Below are positions 48,952 to 61,317 of a DNA stretch of 64,000 nt, piece after piece. The notes under the pieces are model-generated. The model did no database searches, had not been told where the DNA came from, and saw only the letters and a program-made list of their open reading frames with translations. Position 1 is the stretch's first letter. Each line of letters opens with the position of its first letter. Both the position numbers and the translations under genes were made by a program. This DNA comes from Capsicum annuum (taxonomy: Eukaryota > Streptophyta > Magnoliopsida > Solanales > Solanaceae): the NCBI RefSeq assembly GCF_002878395.1, contig NC_061121.1:43411180-43475179 (forward strand), written 5' to 3'.

Positions 48952-50537
48952 CCCACCATAAACATTTTACTAATATGTTGTCTAAATTGAATGCAACTAA
49001 ATCCTTATAATTTTCATCTATAATATCTTAAGCCTCTAGGATAAATTTTTTATATAATACCATATAAGAGATTAAAAAAGTCTATTCACACAAATGTACT
49101 TTTCGAGGAGCATAACCTTTTAGGTTGATGCTATCTGGCCTCTTTTCAGATTTGTATTTCAAAAATTGAAAATACTTTGAACTTCAAAATAATAGATATA
49201 TTTTTATTTGATAATTAGGGTGTTTGGAACTAACTTGCACTCACTTCAATTAATTTCAAGAGATAATTGTCACCTTCCATTTATAACAGGTTTCAGGTAA
49301 TTTTATACATCAAAACTGAAATATATGGAAAGAAATCACCTGTTAATTTTGTTTATGCTAAAACTTTTACTTGAAATTTCATGATTCTTACCCATTTCAT
49401 TAATTGGTAAGGTAGATTCTTGAGTTCAAAACTATAGACATTTCTAAGTCTGACAATTTTCACGAAAGCTTCATTGATATACGTGATATAAGAATGATCA
49501 CGGAGATGAACTTATGAGAGTGCGTATTGGACTCGAGATTTGGAGTGTGAAAGTGAAGTGCAAAGGAGCACCAATATACACTCCAAAACCGTCCATACAC
49601 TACACTTGAACTACACTTGATGGGCACCTCTCACTTAAGGGACATTTTGGTCATTTTAACTTCTATTTTGTAATTCATTATATGAAGAACATTGCAGGGT
49701 TTCTTTCATTAGGTTTTGGATATTAAATCTCTTGTAATAGACAATTGAAAGACAAGTTCTCTCTCACTTTGGAGACTTGGCCGAAACTAGGAATACGAAG
49801 TGTGGAATCACTTGTGTTACTTGCTTGGAACTTTGGATGCTTGAAGGATTGACGTCCCTCTAGTGTCCATTGAAGAGTGTAGGTGTTTCTATTACAATAG
49901 TTAAAGGGCTCTTAGATTTGAGACATCTTAGGGTTCTTAGTTCTTGTGATAGTACATGTCACACTACCTATCTTTACCTTTCTTGCAATCTTCTAGTAGT
50001 TTGTATCTTGTTATTGTAAGTTGTGTGGTATTATTGTTATAACATTGTTGTTGTTCATCATTGTTCTTCATTTTGTTGTTGGTAATATAGTTTGTGGTTA
50101 CAAAAAATAGGTGTTAAACACCTTGTTATCTTTTCATTCTTGTTCTTATTGTTGAATCCGAGAGCGATCTCCAATCAGTCCTAAGATACTTGAGATTTAT
50201 AGACTATTTTGAAGTGTGTTTGGTGCATTCTTTGTTCGTATCATATCAATATGCTTTGGATACTAGCAAAAATACACATGTACCCAATTTTTAAATCATC
50301 ATTTAAACATTTTCTTTTACAGTGTGACACTGCAAGAAAATTTCAAATAATATCCGTAATATCAAGTCAAAGCAAAGCGAAGATCACTGCTTCTTTCGGA
50401 CCCTGTTAATTAGGAAAAAGTATACAAATAAAACCATATAGATATTTATTTACTCAAGCATCCCTCAACCCAAATCAATTTCAGTCAATAGATATATGGC
50501 TCAATTTATTTCCCTGGATGCCCCTCAATTTCACGTT
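48952..50537. other. Non-coding interval, possibly LTR-derived
   Basis: No coding supported. 49600-50200 (caccaatatacactccaaaac... to gttgaatccgagagcgatc) reads like a different plant LTR, but I find no second copy or termini. Confidence 0.35.
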
Positions 50538-50640
50538 CTTTTTTTTTTTTTTTTTTTTCCTTTTATTGATTGCTTTGACTTTGCATTTAATACTTTATTC
50601 TTTGCATTTTTTCTTCTCTTTTTTCCTTTCTTTTTTTTTA
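50538..50640 (+). repeat. T-rich tract
   Basis: Runs of T interspersed with C (50540-50562 is nearly all T), low complexity. Confidence 0.9.
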
Positions 50641-51168
50641 AATCTTGTTTTCTCCTTTTATCATCCACTAAAGATATCATTTGATAATAATTTATTATTT
50701 GTTCCTTAATTTTATTTATTTCTTTTTGGTTCATTTTTCTCTTAATTTTTTTTTGTACTTTTTTTTTGGTTAATTCATCTTCTATTTAATTTTTTGGTTC
50801 CTTTTTATATTTGTACTTTTTTAAAGAACAATTGAAAAAGAAACAAAAAATAATTATTGTTAGATTATTAAAAATAAAAAGATAAATAACTAGATTACAA
50901 TAAGAAATCATTAAGAGAAATTTAAAATAAAATGATGGCTCATTCATTATATATATTATCATTAAGAAGAATAAAAAATTCGCTGACTCATTCATTAAAA
51001 TCTAAATTTTAAAAAAATATGACTTGTATTAAAACATTTTATATATGCTTTTACAAATGAAGCAAAACTTGTATTTATAATATGATTCTATTTTTTGTAA
51101 TTTATTTTACAAAATTTAACTTGCGAAATTTGATATATAAAATAAATAACAGAGTTAAATATAAAATT
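50641..51168. other. Non-coding AT-rich interval
   Basis: No gene or repeat family recognised. Confidence 0.45.
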
Positions 51169-51740
51169 TGTGATACCCCGTTAGTATATGATATTTACCA
51201 CATGCATTTCATAGTAGATTGAGAAGTTAAATCTGACCTGAGTAATGATGTGCCGATAGAGAGATACAATGTAATGGGATCATGGAGGACTGATAAGTGT
51301 TTAATTGAAGGACCTAAATATATCTCAATGATATCATGAAACTTTGTAGATATCATGACACATTGTAGATATATGGTAAAGGTATCATGGATAATTGGGG
51401 AATTGAAGTATTGAAGCAGATCTCACTAATTCCATGTTAGTATATAGCTATACTACGATGGATATCCAAAGACCTAAAGCAGACCTCAATGATAGATGTC
51501 AGTATATAGATAGATATATAATTGTGATGATATCATGGAGGACTGAGGACTGTCTCATAAAAGACTGAAGTTTCAATAGCACTATGATCGTATATAGATA
51601 TACTATGATGATATCATTACGAATTGGGTAGTAACTTATTGAGGACTGAAGCAGTCCTCCATGAAATCATATCAATAAACAAATATATTGTGACGGTATC
51701 ATCAAGGTCTAAGGAGTGTATTTTTAAAATGACTTAAGCA
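51169..51740. repeat. Degenerate repeats after an LTR-like start
   Basis: tgtgataccccgttagt at about 51171 resembles a gypsy LTR start. From 51280 degenerate words (gatatcatggaggactga, tatagatatactatgatg, gaagcagtcctc) recur with a loose period. Borders are unclear. Confidence 0.45.
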
Positions 51741-52257
51741 TTCCTCAACTAAAAATAACAGGATTCAAAATAGTTGTCATTTTAAAAAATCAAGTTTAAT
51801 TAATTATTTGTTTCCATCTTCTCAACAAACTTGGAGAGCTATTAATATGTTGGTAAAAAATAATACTATTAAATTGATATCAACTAAATAAAGACAGCTT
51901 AGCTAAATTTACCTTTTAATTGTTTTTTGAATGAGTTTGTGAAAGAAAACATGACAAGTAGAATAGAATGGAGAAGGGAGTATTATATTTACATAATTTA
52001 AGATAAATAACTGAATAACACCTACAGTTAATTGTACTATGATACTTTAAGAAATTAAATATTTAGGAAAGTAAATTTTAGAAAAAAATGTTTTGTGCGG
52101 TCCAAACTAGGTTTCATTAAATAGACTTGACACTTTTTTTTTTTACTTCTAACAGAGTGAATCTTTTCACATTTAATTTAATACTAGCTTTGTCATTTTA
52201 AGAAACTCTCATGGTCTTATAATTTTTATATACACAAATCTTTTCACAGAGAGCTAA
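51741..52257. other. Non-coding interval
   Basis: AT-rich, no supported gene. Confidence 0.45.
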
Positions 52258-52657
52258 CTACCCTTTATGTGTTAGAACATGCACATCAAAAGCAACAATT
52301 CAAAAAGAATCAATACAACTTACATATAATCTAGATAACATAAATCGTCAAGCGAAATTGAAAAGTTATTTACCTGTTGAAGTTTCACATAATTCGTTCA
52401 CTGCTTTGACCTCCGAGGCACACTTTTCTACTATATCCTGACTAACTTTTGCTCTCAAACTTGTGTGGGCAAGTACTTTGGAATTAGAGAAGAATAATTA
52501 AATTCAGAAAAATCAGCTTCTACTTATTCCCACTTTCAATTGAATGAGGAAGAGAAAGAGGCAAACGTTTTGGCCTTTTATTGAAACCTTAAAGCCAAAA
52601 AAATGTTTTTAACCTTAATACACCTTAATTCCAAAACTTTTTTAGCATTAAATTTGT
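52258..52657 (-). pseudogene. Possible 5' end of a host gene (leader and first exon fragment)
   Basis: On the minus strand a CT-rich stretch (gcctctttctcttcctc near 52560-52545) is followed by about 120 bases without stops in one frame (VLAHTSLRAKVSQDIVEKC then EVKAVNELCETST). This ends at a good splice donor (acag/gtaaat near 52375). An upstream stop means the start codon is not evident. This might be a captured exon next to the Tat-like copy. I cannot name the gene. Confidence 0.3.
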
Positions 52658-53089
52658 CATAATGCCAAAATTAATTCTTAATTCTTTTATTCCTTATTTA
52701 CAAAATACCGGTAAATATTACCTCTTCTATAAATTCTTTTCTTTTTCAAATTTGATTAGTTAATCAGGCATAGTAGGGACAGCATATGATATTAATTTGG
52801 CAATGAATGAATTATCATATCATAATAAATTACAAATTATTCCACTAGAAATTTGTAATTGCGCTCCTCGGTTTAATTTCAAAAATCTACTATTACATCT
52901 TATTTAACTCCCCATGTTAGAATTACCGACACCAATCAATTAAATTAAATTCTCTAAAAAATTTAACTCATTGATTAATTTAATCCTTTATTTATAATGC
53001 TTAAGGTATTTCACATGACGGATACAAAATTCACCTGCAGGGTTTTCACCTGAAAACTTATAAGCAACCATAAAGGGATGTCTTCTATC

Positions 53090-54858
53090 TCAAGTCCGAG
53101 ACATGGTTCTATCAACTAATTAATATTTCACTAAGTGATTCGTCATCAACTAACCCTATCAGGAATATGTTGACTCACAAAAGAGTCTCACCTTTTAATA
53201 GATTAAAATGACAAAACAAACCACATAGATCATAATAATTATATCAAGTTTAAGAGTATAAGTACATGTAATGGTCTAGAGAAATCATTTATTAATATTT
53301 AGAACATAAACAAATATCTCTAATTGGTCCGTTCAATACATACGAAATGTACTAGCACAAGAAGTCGGAATATTACCGCTCCCATAATTAAGATCAAATT
53401 ATATTTAATCTTGTGCTACAATATCAAGATGTTTTTCCTACCTCATCTTTGATTCTGAATGTTAATTTATTACTTATAAGAATCGTCAATTTTAATCTTC
53501 CGTGCATGAGTTAAAATACTCCATACATAAAATTGTCTACTATATAAGCAAAGGACACACATGTTAACAAAATGATCTATTCAAATAAAGATTTTATTAA
53601 CATAATAAATAGTCTTTACATGAGATGAAAATATAATACTATAACACAAATTACATGGTTAATAGTATATCCATAGTTTTTACCATGTCTTCATATGAGT
53701 TGTTGCCTAAAAAGAGAAGTCATCCTTTCATGTACCTGTTTGGTAGGAAATATCTTGTAATAAATGACACAACAACCCTATTGGTTGTTTCATAATTATC
53801 TTATTTGTCGGTTGAATATGTCTTCAATGTGAGGTGGCCCTTTTAGACACAGACAACACTTAACATAGAATGGTCCCTGCAACCGTGTAATCTTATGCTG
53901 ATGCGGTAACCTTTTGGTCACATATATTGCTTGTTGTATGTGAAATGATAACCTTTTCGTTTATTGACAATGTTTCTTCGCATATGACTTTGGGTAAGTC
54001 TTGCGCATCTTTTGTGTCGATAAGACTTGTAGATTTCCCTTGAATTGTCAATCTTTAGATAATCTTGCTCATTATTTAATATTGGATATAAGGTGACATA
54101 CAGATATCCTTTGAATTTCTAGTTTTTAGGTAATCATGTACATTATCCGACCTTGGATATGAGATGGCTTACAGATATCCCTCCAATCGCTAGCTCTTAG
54201 GTATTCCTGCACATCATCCGACCTTGAATACCATATAAATTATAGATATCTCTCAAAGTGCTAGTCTTCGGGTAATCCTGCACATAATAAATCTTGGATA
54301 TGACGCAGCTTATAGAGAACCCTTGGACGTTTCTATTTGACACTCTCGTATATTTTCAAGTAAGAATTTAGTTGCGACTTATGAATGACATTTAAACTAT
54401 TGATCTTAGGGTAACCTTGAATACTATCCAGTTAGGATATTGTTGCGGCTTATGGATGACCTATGGACTATCAATTCATAGGTAGGCAAGAACTTGCTTG
54501 GCATGAGACTTCTACGGCAATCCCATGTCTTCAGGCAAGGTAGCGTTAGCTATCCTAGGTTGTGAACTGGGTCCGATCAGTGCTATTCTCCGATCATAGT
54601 TCTATTCAATGGCTGATTTATTACTTCGTAACCTGAGTTTAGGCTGTCGTGTGAGTCCCAGAGAACAAACTCAGGCACCTTATACCCCTTTGGAAACTGG
54701 CACACTATTCTATTTCAAATAATGTGACATATAGATGATCCTAGAATTGTCAATTTCTAGAAAGTCTCAAATGTCATTCGCTTTCAGATAGAGACTTCAA
54801 GACATTCCTTTAAATTGTGTGCTTTTGATGCATTAGATGTTGATTCATAAAATAATGA
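53090..54858. other. 1.75-kb segment present only in copy 2
   Basis: AT-rich with degenerate words such as ggtaatcctgcacat and acagatatcc near 54080-54310. No coding. Its place in copy 1 is taken by a 42-base duplication. Confidence 0.7.
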
Positions 54859-55539
54859 GATATCCTTGACGCCAACATTTCTGTCTTGCGTGTCAACAAA
54901 TATTAAATGTTGATGATATTTCGATGCCAGTGTATGCTATCTCACATGTCAACAGATATTAAATGTTAATGATATCCTCAACGCCAGCATATGATATCTC
55001 ATGTGTCAATAGATATTAGATGCTGATGATATTCTTTACACCAGCATATGCTATCTCGTGTGTCAATAGATATTAAATGCTAATGATATCCTCGATACCA
55101 GTGTATGCTATCTCGCATGTCAAAAGATATTAGATGATAATGATATCGTCGATGCCAGTGTATGCTATCTCGCGAGTCAATGAATATTGAATACTGATGA
55201 TATCCTTGACATCAGTGTATGCTATTTCATGTGTCAACAGATATTAAATGCTTATGATATTCTCGATGTCAGGTTATGCTATCTTGCGTGTCAACGGATA
55301 TTATATGCTGATGATAACCTCAATGCCAGCGTATGCTATCTTGCGTTTCAAAAATATTATATGCTGATGATATCCTCTACCCCAGCGTATGCTATCACGT
55401 GTGTCTACAGATATTAGATGTTGATGATATCCTCGATGCTAGCGTATGCTATCTCATGTGTAAACCGATATTAAATATTGATCATATCATTGATGCCAGG
55501 GTATGGTATCTCGTGTGTCAACAAATATTAGATGCTGAT
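54859..55539. repeat. 57-bp tandem repeat, about twelve units (copy 2)
   Basis: 681 bases of 57-base units, for example starts at 55028, 55085, 55142 and 55199, with gatatcctcgatgccag, tatgctatctcg and tcaacagatatta. One early unit is 56 bases. 57 is divisible by three, so frames stay open across units by chance. Confidence 0.95.
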
Positions 55540-55548
55540 GATATCCTA

Positions 55549-55690
55549 GATGGCCCTCTTGGTAATGATATGAAATGGCCCTCTTGGCAATGAAATGATA
55601 TGAAATGGCCCTTTCGGCAATGGCATAATAAGGCCATCTTGGTAATGAAATCATATGAGATGGCCTTCTCAGCAGTGAAATGGTTCTTCC
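55549..55690. repeat. ~25-bp tandem repeats (copy 2)
   Basis: Variants of atggccctcttggcaatgaaatgatatga immediately after the 57-bp array. Confidence 0.87.
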
Positions 55691-56664
55691 AGTGACTTGA
55701 AAATAGTTTCACCTGAGTCCGTTAGTCTTCATTTTTCTTTCTACATGTACCTGTACTCAAGGTAGACAGTCAGTAGACATAATGTCACTCACATGATCAC
55801 AGTCAAGCTTTGTGATAGTTTAATGGAAAATACCAAGCATCATAATTCGAAGGACTTATTCTGCTATTAATCTTCTCTTTTTGAAGAAATAATTATATAC
55901 TTGATCCATCAAATTTAAGTAAATGGGGCAAACCCTATGTTTGGGGATTACTCAAATATCATTTGCTTCACTTCAAGGTGAATTTTGGAGGATGACTTTC
56001 TTTTTTTCCTCCTACTGAGTGATCCTTTGATTGTTATATTAATTGTGCCGACTTTCTTGAATTCACCTGCGCTCAAAGTAAATATTTAATAGACATAAAG
56101 TCGCTTATGATAGCGATTGCTTTTATATAAAGAATTCTAAATACAATATTCATAAAGAAGCTAAGGCGCCTTTGTTTTCCCTTCATGGTCTCAAGAAATG
56201 AGATAGGCAATATAAAATGTACTCAATAAATGGGTATTAAAATCGTCTTCAGGGCTATCCAAAAATACCTTTTTGAGCATTATATGCTTTGGTGTGGCTT
56301 GCAACCCGCTTGGGGATTTCATTTTGAAAAAAGATTTCCATCTTTTGTGTACTGATCCTAGTATCCAAAGAAAAATGATTAGTTTTGAGTAAAGCTACTC
56401 TGTGTTGACCTCCTTCGATCCTTGGTTTGCTCCTCTCCATATTTCAATACTTCATCATGTTGGGACTTCCACCCTGACTCTCATTCCCAATAGATTCCTT
56501 GACAATTACTAAGTAAAAGATTTGTATAGATTTTTGAAATTAGTCTTAATTTTTAGAAACTAGTTTCAAAAATTCTATGAAATATTTAAAAAATCTCTGC
56601 CAATTGCGTCATGTACTAGCTCAACGGACATCTTTGTCTTTGTTCTGACTGTATCTGACGTTCG

Positions 56665-56880
56665 ATGGAGGATTTTCAAAACTCTTCATCATTGCTGGAG
56701 GGTTCTTTAAAAAGTTCTGTCATAGCCGAAAAATTAATCTACCTAGACTTCGTAGTAGCTGGTGATTTCCAAAACTTGACTTTAAACTATGGTGCTGGGG
56801 GATTTGAAATATATTCCAATATATTAGTAGAAATTTTGAGGACCTTCTCAAAATTTCTGCCGCAGTTTAAAGTTGTTTGA
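56665..56880 (+). other. 71-codon ORF, copy 2 counterpart
   Basis: The same start and stop as 43559-43774. The comparison is described there. Confidence 0.3.
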
Positions 56881-57113
56881 GATGATCTCAACTTGAGAGG
56901 ATCCGAAGTCTTTGTTTGTCTTCATTCTTTTTTTTTTTGAATATGATCTTTCTTTTGTCAATTTTTGAGATTTCTTCTCGAAAATTCTGCCCATTTTTCA
57001 TTTTCTGAGGTTATATGACCGAGCCGTTGGGGCGCCTACATTCCCGTTGAAGCAGGAATCAGGTCAAACATAGTTCAATACTATAATAAGGATATATAGA
57101 AAAATCTAAAGGG

Positions 57114-57400
57114 TTAATGAAAGCCTACATAGGCCGCCTACGTATCTTATTCTTGAGAATTCAGGTCATCACGTAGTTCATATATAAAAGGAAAGGATGA
57201 ATTTTCCTAAAGGGTTGACCGAAGACGGTATAGGCCGTCTACGTATCCCTTTCTTGGAAATTTAGGTCAAACATAGTTCGTACATAAAAGGAAAGGATAA
57301 ATTCTCCTAAAGGGTTGACCAAAGCTGAGATAGGCCACCTATGTACCCCTTTCTTTGGAATTCAAGTCAAACATAGTTCATACATAAAAGGAAAGGTGTT
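57114..57400. repeat. ~100-bp tandem repeats, three units (copy 2)
   Basis: Units start at 57114, 57215 and 57315 with the ataggccgcctacgtatc core, degenerating in the third. Confidence 0.88.
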
Positions 57401-58600
57401 GAATGACCCTAGATATTCTTGTCTGTCCCACTAGGATAGAAATTAGCTCTCTATAGAAGACGCTTCATTGCGTATGTCCTGATAGAATGAAGGATCAACC
57501 GTCCAAATTTCTTTAAGTATGTTTGGTCGGACTTTTGAATAGTGCGGTATATTTCTGCCTAGAGATGCTCTGTGGGAAATGAGATTTGATCGATTCGCCT
57601 TTGATTCAAATCAACATAGCACGTGTAAATACATAAGCAGTTATATCACACAAACATATTGTAATAAACGTTCATACTAATTGGGTGACCTTTTTAAGCC
57701 AAGGGGGTTGGCCTAACGTATTTGAAGGAAGTATATGCTTTTTAAAACCAATCCATTATCCCCCAAAAACCGTCATAGGTATACATAAATGGCATAAATG
57801 CCTACAAAAGTTGCACAAAAGAATATAATCTTTAGGGAAAGGAAAAATAGCATGAGAAAAAAAACAATGTCCCGCGTAGGGGATATGAAATACTAGCTCC
57901 TGAATGCTCTTCTATCGGCCTTCGCCCTCTTAGCTTTGTTCATTTTTTTTCATTGGTGACATCCGTTGATGATCAAGTAATTTTTGTATAAGTGTGCTCT
58001 AGATGTAACCATCTAAATAGATTAGTTTCTTGCTTGGCTTGCTTCAATTCCTCCCATAATTGGTGTATGATTGAGGTGTCCTTACACGAATGTAAGAAAA
58101 GCAAGCCCTCTTCTAATCCCCAAAGGATAATGGATTGGATTAGACAAACATATATTTTTTCAAAACATAAATATTATTCATCTGTAATTGACTCGGGGTC
58201 AATAGACGTAGGACAAGTTTTCTAATGGGCCCAATACCCCTTTCGGATAATGGGTCATCCTAGGCTTATGCCAAAAAGGGTATTGGTTTAGCTCAATCCT
58301 AGGTGTCTAGAGTGGGTTAGAACCAGGTTCCCAAGTGGATGACTTGAGTTTGAAAATAGGAACAGCCATCAGACGCCTAACGTTCTAATAAACCATTGTG
58401 TTTTCAACATTTTATTTGGCGTTGAACAATAGAGGCCTGGACATCCACGAAACCCCTAAATAATTTAATAATCAATTTGGGATTATTCTATGAGATCCAA
58501 TAATTAAATTCCGCAAAATCAAAATATATAAACACGCAAGCAATTTAAATGGTTAGTCAAATGATAAATTTAAACATTTGGTTAGAACCTATTTAAAAAT

Positions 58601-58617
58601 CTCCAACAGAGTCGCCA
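58601..58617 (-). other. Primer-binding site, tRNA-Arg type (copy 2)
   Basis: The minus strand reads tggcgactctgttggag, next to the LTR end at 58622. Confidence 0.82.
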
Positions 58618-58621
58618 TTTT

Positions 58622-59540
58622 TGTTTTGCAAAAATTTTGAATTTTGAGAGTCACCAGTTAATTTATTTGAAAAGGAATTAAGAAAACCTTTACACGAAAC
58701 ATTAAACGATCTAAAATAGAAAAAATCATTTAAAGTTGAAGATTCTGAGTAAGCGGTTCTTTTTAACATTTTAGAAATGTTTTTAAGGCACCTAAAACGT
58801 CCGCTAACTTGTGGTTATCTGGAATGTTTGAAAATATCTTTAACTAACTTCAATAAGATTGATTGTTTAAAAGTGATTGATTTTAGAAAAAGATTGGTGT
58901 AAAATAGGTTTGGACTACTTAGAAAGGATTTAACCAAGTCTAAGCAAATGAAAATCAAATTGGCACATAAAAGGCGAAAGGGAGGAGGAAGTAAAAGACT
59001 TAGGCCATTGGGCCCAAATCAACGAAACCTGTCCTAATCTAATAGGGTTTTTGACCCATTTTTCTCCTGTTCTAATGTATGTTTTCTAGCTTTTTTGGCC
59101 AAAAATCCACTTCACCTGTATTAAATTTACAACTTTGGCTTCGAGGCCCAAATGAATGAATAATAAAATGAAAAACAAAATATATAATAATAAAATACAA
59201 CAATAAATGAATAAACGAATAAAATAAAAAATAAGACTTTCGAGTCTCTTTGCCACTTCAAAAACGAGACTTTAGTCCATTCTTCTTCTTTCGACTCCTT
59301 GTATTCATATGTCATGATATTGATTTTTGCCTTGAACTTTGAGGCAATAGGCCTCATTGGCCCATTCAAAAATGCAATGGGAGGGAATCCATTGTGGTCT
59401 CCAAAACAGATTCACATGCGAAGGAAAAGGTAAGAATTAGAATCATCCCAGACCATATAATATTCCTATCACATGTGAACAAATGCTAAACTGATTTTTA
59501 TCTCAATATCTAGGCTAGTCTGCAAGTTGAACAATGTTTT
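58622..59540 (-). repeat. Truncated LTR of the Tat/Ogre-like element, copy 2
   Basis: Begins ttgcaaaaca on the minus strand next to the PBS and follows copy 1 to gcaagttgaacaatgttt. Then homology stops near 59537. Confidence 0.85.
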
Positions 59541-59998
59541 AGAACATATGACTTGATCACAAACAATATTCTATAGAGAAAATGAAATTAACATAGATTA
59601 ATCATGACTATCCTTTTTAGCAACAAGACTGCAAGCGGGTAGAAAATTTGAAATGGAGAGGAGCGAGAAAAATTTGACAAAACCAAGCAAGAAAACAATT
59701 TTTGTAAAACACTCAAATTCTTATCGATATGCACACTAAATGTGGCATATTGAAGTCACCTTAACAACAGCTATAATATGTTTCCTAACACATAAAGCAA
59801 AAACTTGCACATTGAAAAATAATTCACAAAATATATTAAAAGGAGCGTACAGAAGCAAAACAATATTTTATTCCTAATCATAATATCAAAATTCAAAGAT
59901 AAAATAACTTGAGCCTGTTACCCAACTAATCATAATATCAAAATTCAAAGCTAATTGAATTGAAGTTGTGATGACACTTTGTGATAAGGCATCAGGAT
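59541..59998. other. Non-coding interval
   Basis: AT-rich, with a 25-base direct repeat (59874-59898, 59926-59950: ctaatcataatatcaaaatt...). It leads into the Athila-type LTR, whose left terminus I could not define. Confidence 0.5.
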
Positions 59999-61231
59999 GG
60001 TAATAAGGCGTTAGGAGCGTCATCAGCCTTAAACAAAAGATGGAAGTTAAGGAAAGTTTTGGGACGACATCCATGACACGTCGTCAGGCTGGTGATAAGG
60101 CGTCAGGAGCGTCGTCAGCCTTAAACAGAAGATGGAAGTTGAAGACAGTTTTGTGACTGCATCCATGACACGTCGTTAGGCTGGTGTTAAGACGTCATGT
60201 CATCGTCAGCCTTAGGCAATGAAAGTTAAAAGTGCAGAGGAGCTGACGACATCCGTGATAAGTAAGCTGTCACAGGCATCGTCATCTATTCTGAGGAAAA
60301 GCTGTAACTTTAATTTTATTTACTTAATTAGGTTAAACTATTTAAAGCCTTGTTTTAGGGTTTTCTAAAAAAAAAAATTCTTTTTTGGACTCATCTTTAT
60401 TCGAAAAAACAGATGATATTTCTCTCTCAATAGTTAAAATATATTTTGGGAGTTTTGTACCGTGATTCAATTCAAGTTATACTTCTTGATTTTCATCATC
60501 ATTGTAAGTTAATTTTCTCACTTATAAATTCAATTGGTGTACTTGTTCCTTGCATTATGAGTAGCTAAACTCCATTAACCTGAATTATGGGATCTAGGGT
60601 TAGGTCATGATGATGTGCTAAGCACTCAAGATTTAATAGGTGTTAGGATTTCTTGACAATTCTGAGATTTTAATTAATGTCTGTTGGTTACAAATAGTAG
60701 ACACACCTACTTTGATTTGCTTGAGAAAGAAATCAAATATAGTAGGAAGTGAATTATCAACAAGGACTCGGAAATACTTCGTTTAATAATAAGCACTGTA
60801 ACAAGGTTGGTTAACCTGAGGTAAAATCTGGATAGTGAATAGAAATTCCCTAAGTCCGAGAGGATTAGGAAATTAGACGCTTAAATAGGTCGAGATACAT
60901 TTGAGCATATCATCAATAAAGATAGATTGTTATCCTAACCACCGTGAGAATCTTAAGTCACCTCTAGAATCAGTCATGTACCGTAAGCCCTAGTGAATAT
61001 AATTCTGGTTATTTCTTAAGATCTTGGTTACAAACATTGAAATTAAAGTGACAAACAATCATTTGTGAAACTTAAACCCCCATTTTAGGAAACATTAAAA
61101 TATTAGTAAATTAAAGCGCAAACGACTTGAGTTTACACCATATTCCCTGTGGGATTCGACCCCAACCTAGTTGGGTTTTATATTAATAACGATCGCTTAC
61201 ACCCATTCAAAAGTGTAGTTTGAGCGTTATA
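59960..61231 (+). repeat. Probable 5' LTR of an Athila-type element
   Basis: Upstream of an Athila-like gag. It contains the 92-bp repeats, a TATA-like attaggttaaactatttaaag stretch near 60330-60350, and the lineage-typical ttccctgtgggattcgacccc block at 61142. It ends near tgagcgttata (61221-61231). The left border is approximate. Confidence 0.6.
59999..60260 (+). repeat. 92-bp tandem repeats, two full units and one decayed
   Basis: 59999-60090 and 60091-60182 align throughout (taaggcgtcaggagcgtc..., ccatgacacgtcgt.aggct). A third from 60183 decays. Each unit also holds two related gtcgtcag words. Confidence 0.9.
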
Positions 61232-61317
61232 AAAAATGATGCTAATTAACTGTTAGTTAGGTTTCCTAGACTTACGTTTATTTGTTGTTTTTCCTTATTG
61301 CAGGTTCCTTGTTGTTT

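Larger units (their letters stand above)
52658..59540 (-). mobile_element. Tat/Ogre-like non-coding LTR element, copy 2
   Basis: Same orientation and order as copy 1, from cataatgcca (52658) to the truncated LTR at 58622-59540, with tRNA-Arg-type PBS at 58601. It has twelve 57-bp units instead of three, lacks the ~1-kb block of copy 1, and carries a 1.75-kb block (53090-54858) copy 1 lacks. No coding remains. Confidence 0.75.

Noticed and set aside
50496..50734. Short ORFs on both strands around the T tract
   Set aside because: Phe-rich on one strand and Lys-rich on the other: low complexity only.
55187..55593. Overlapping ORFs with 19-residue repeats (ILDVDDILDASVCYL type)
   Set aside because: The 57-bp unit is a multiple of three, so frames stay open by chance. 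Several frames show it and the element is non-coding.
43559..56880. Shared 71-codon ORF as a conserved small gene
   Set aside because: Start and stop are kept in both copies, but amino-acid-changing differences outnumber silent ones by about two to one, so no sign of protein selection. It is listed only as sequence.
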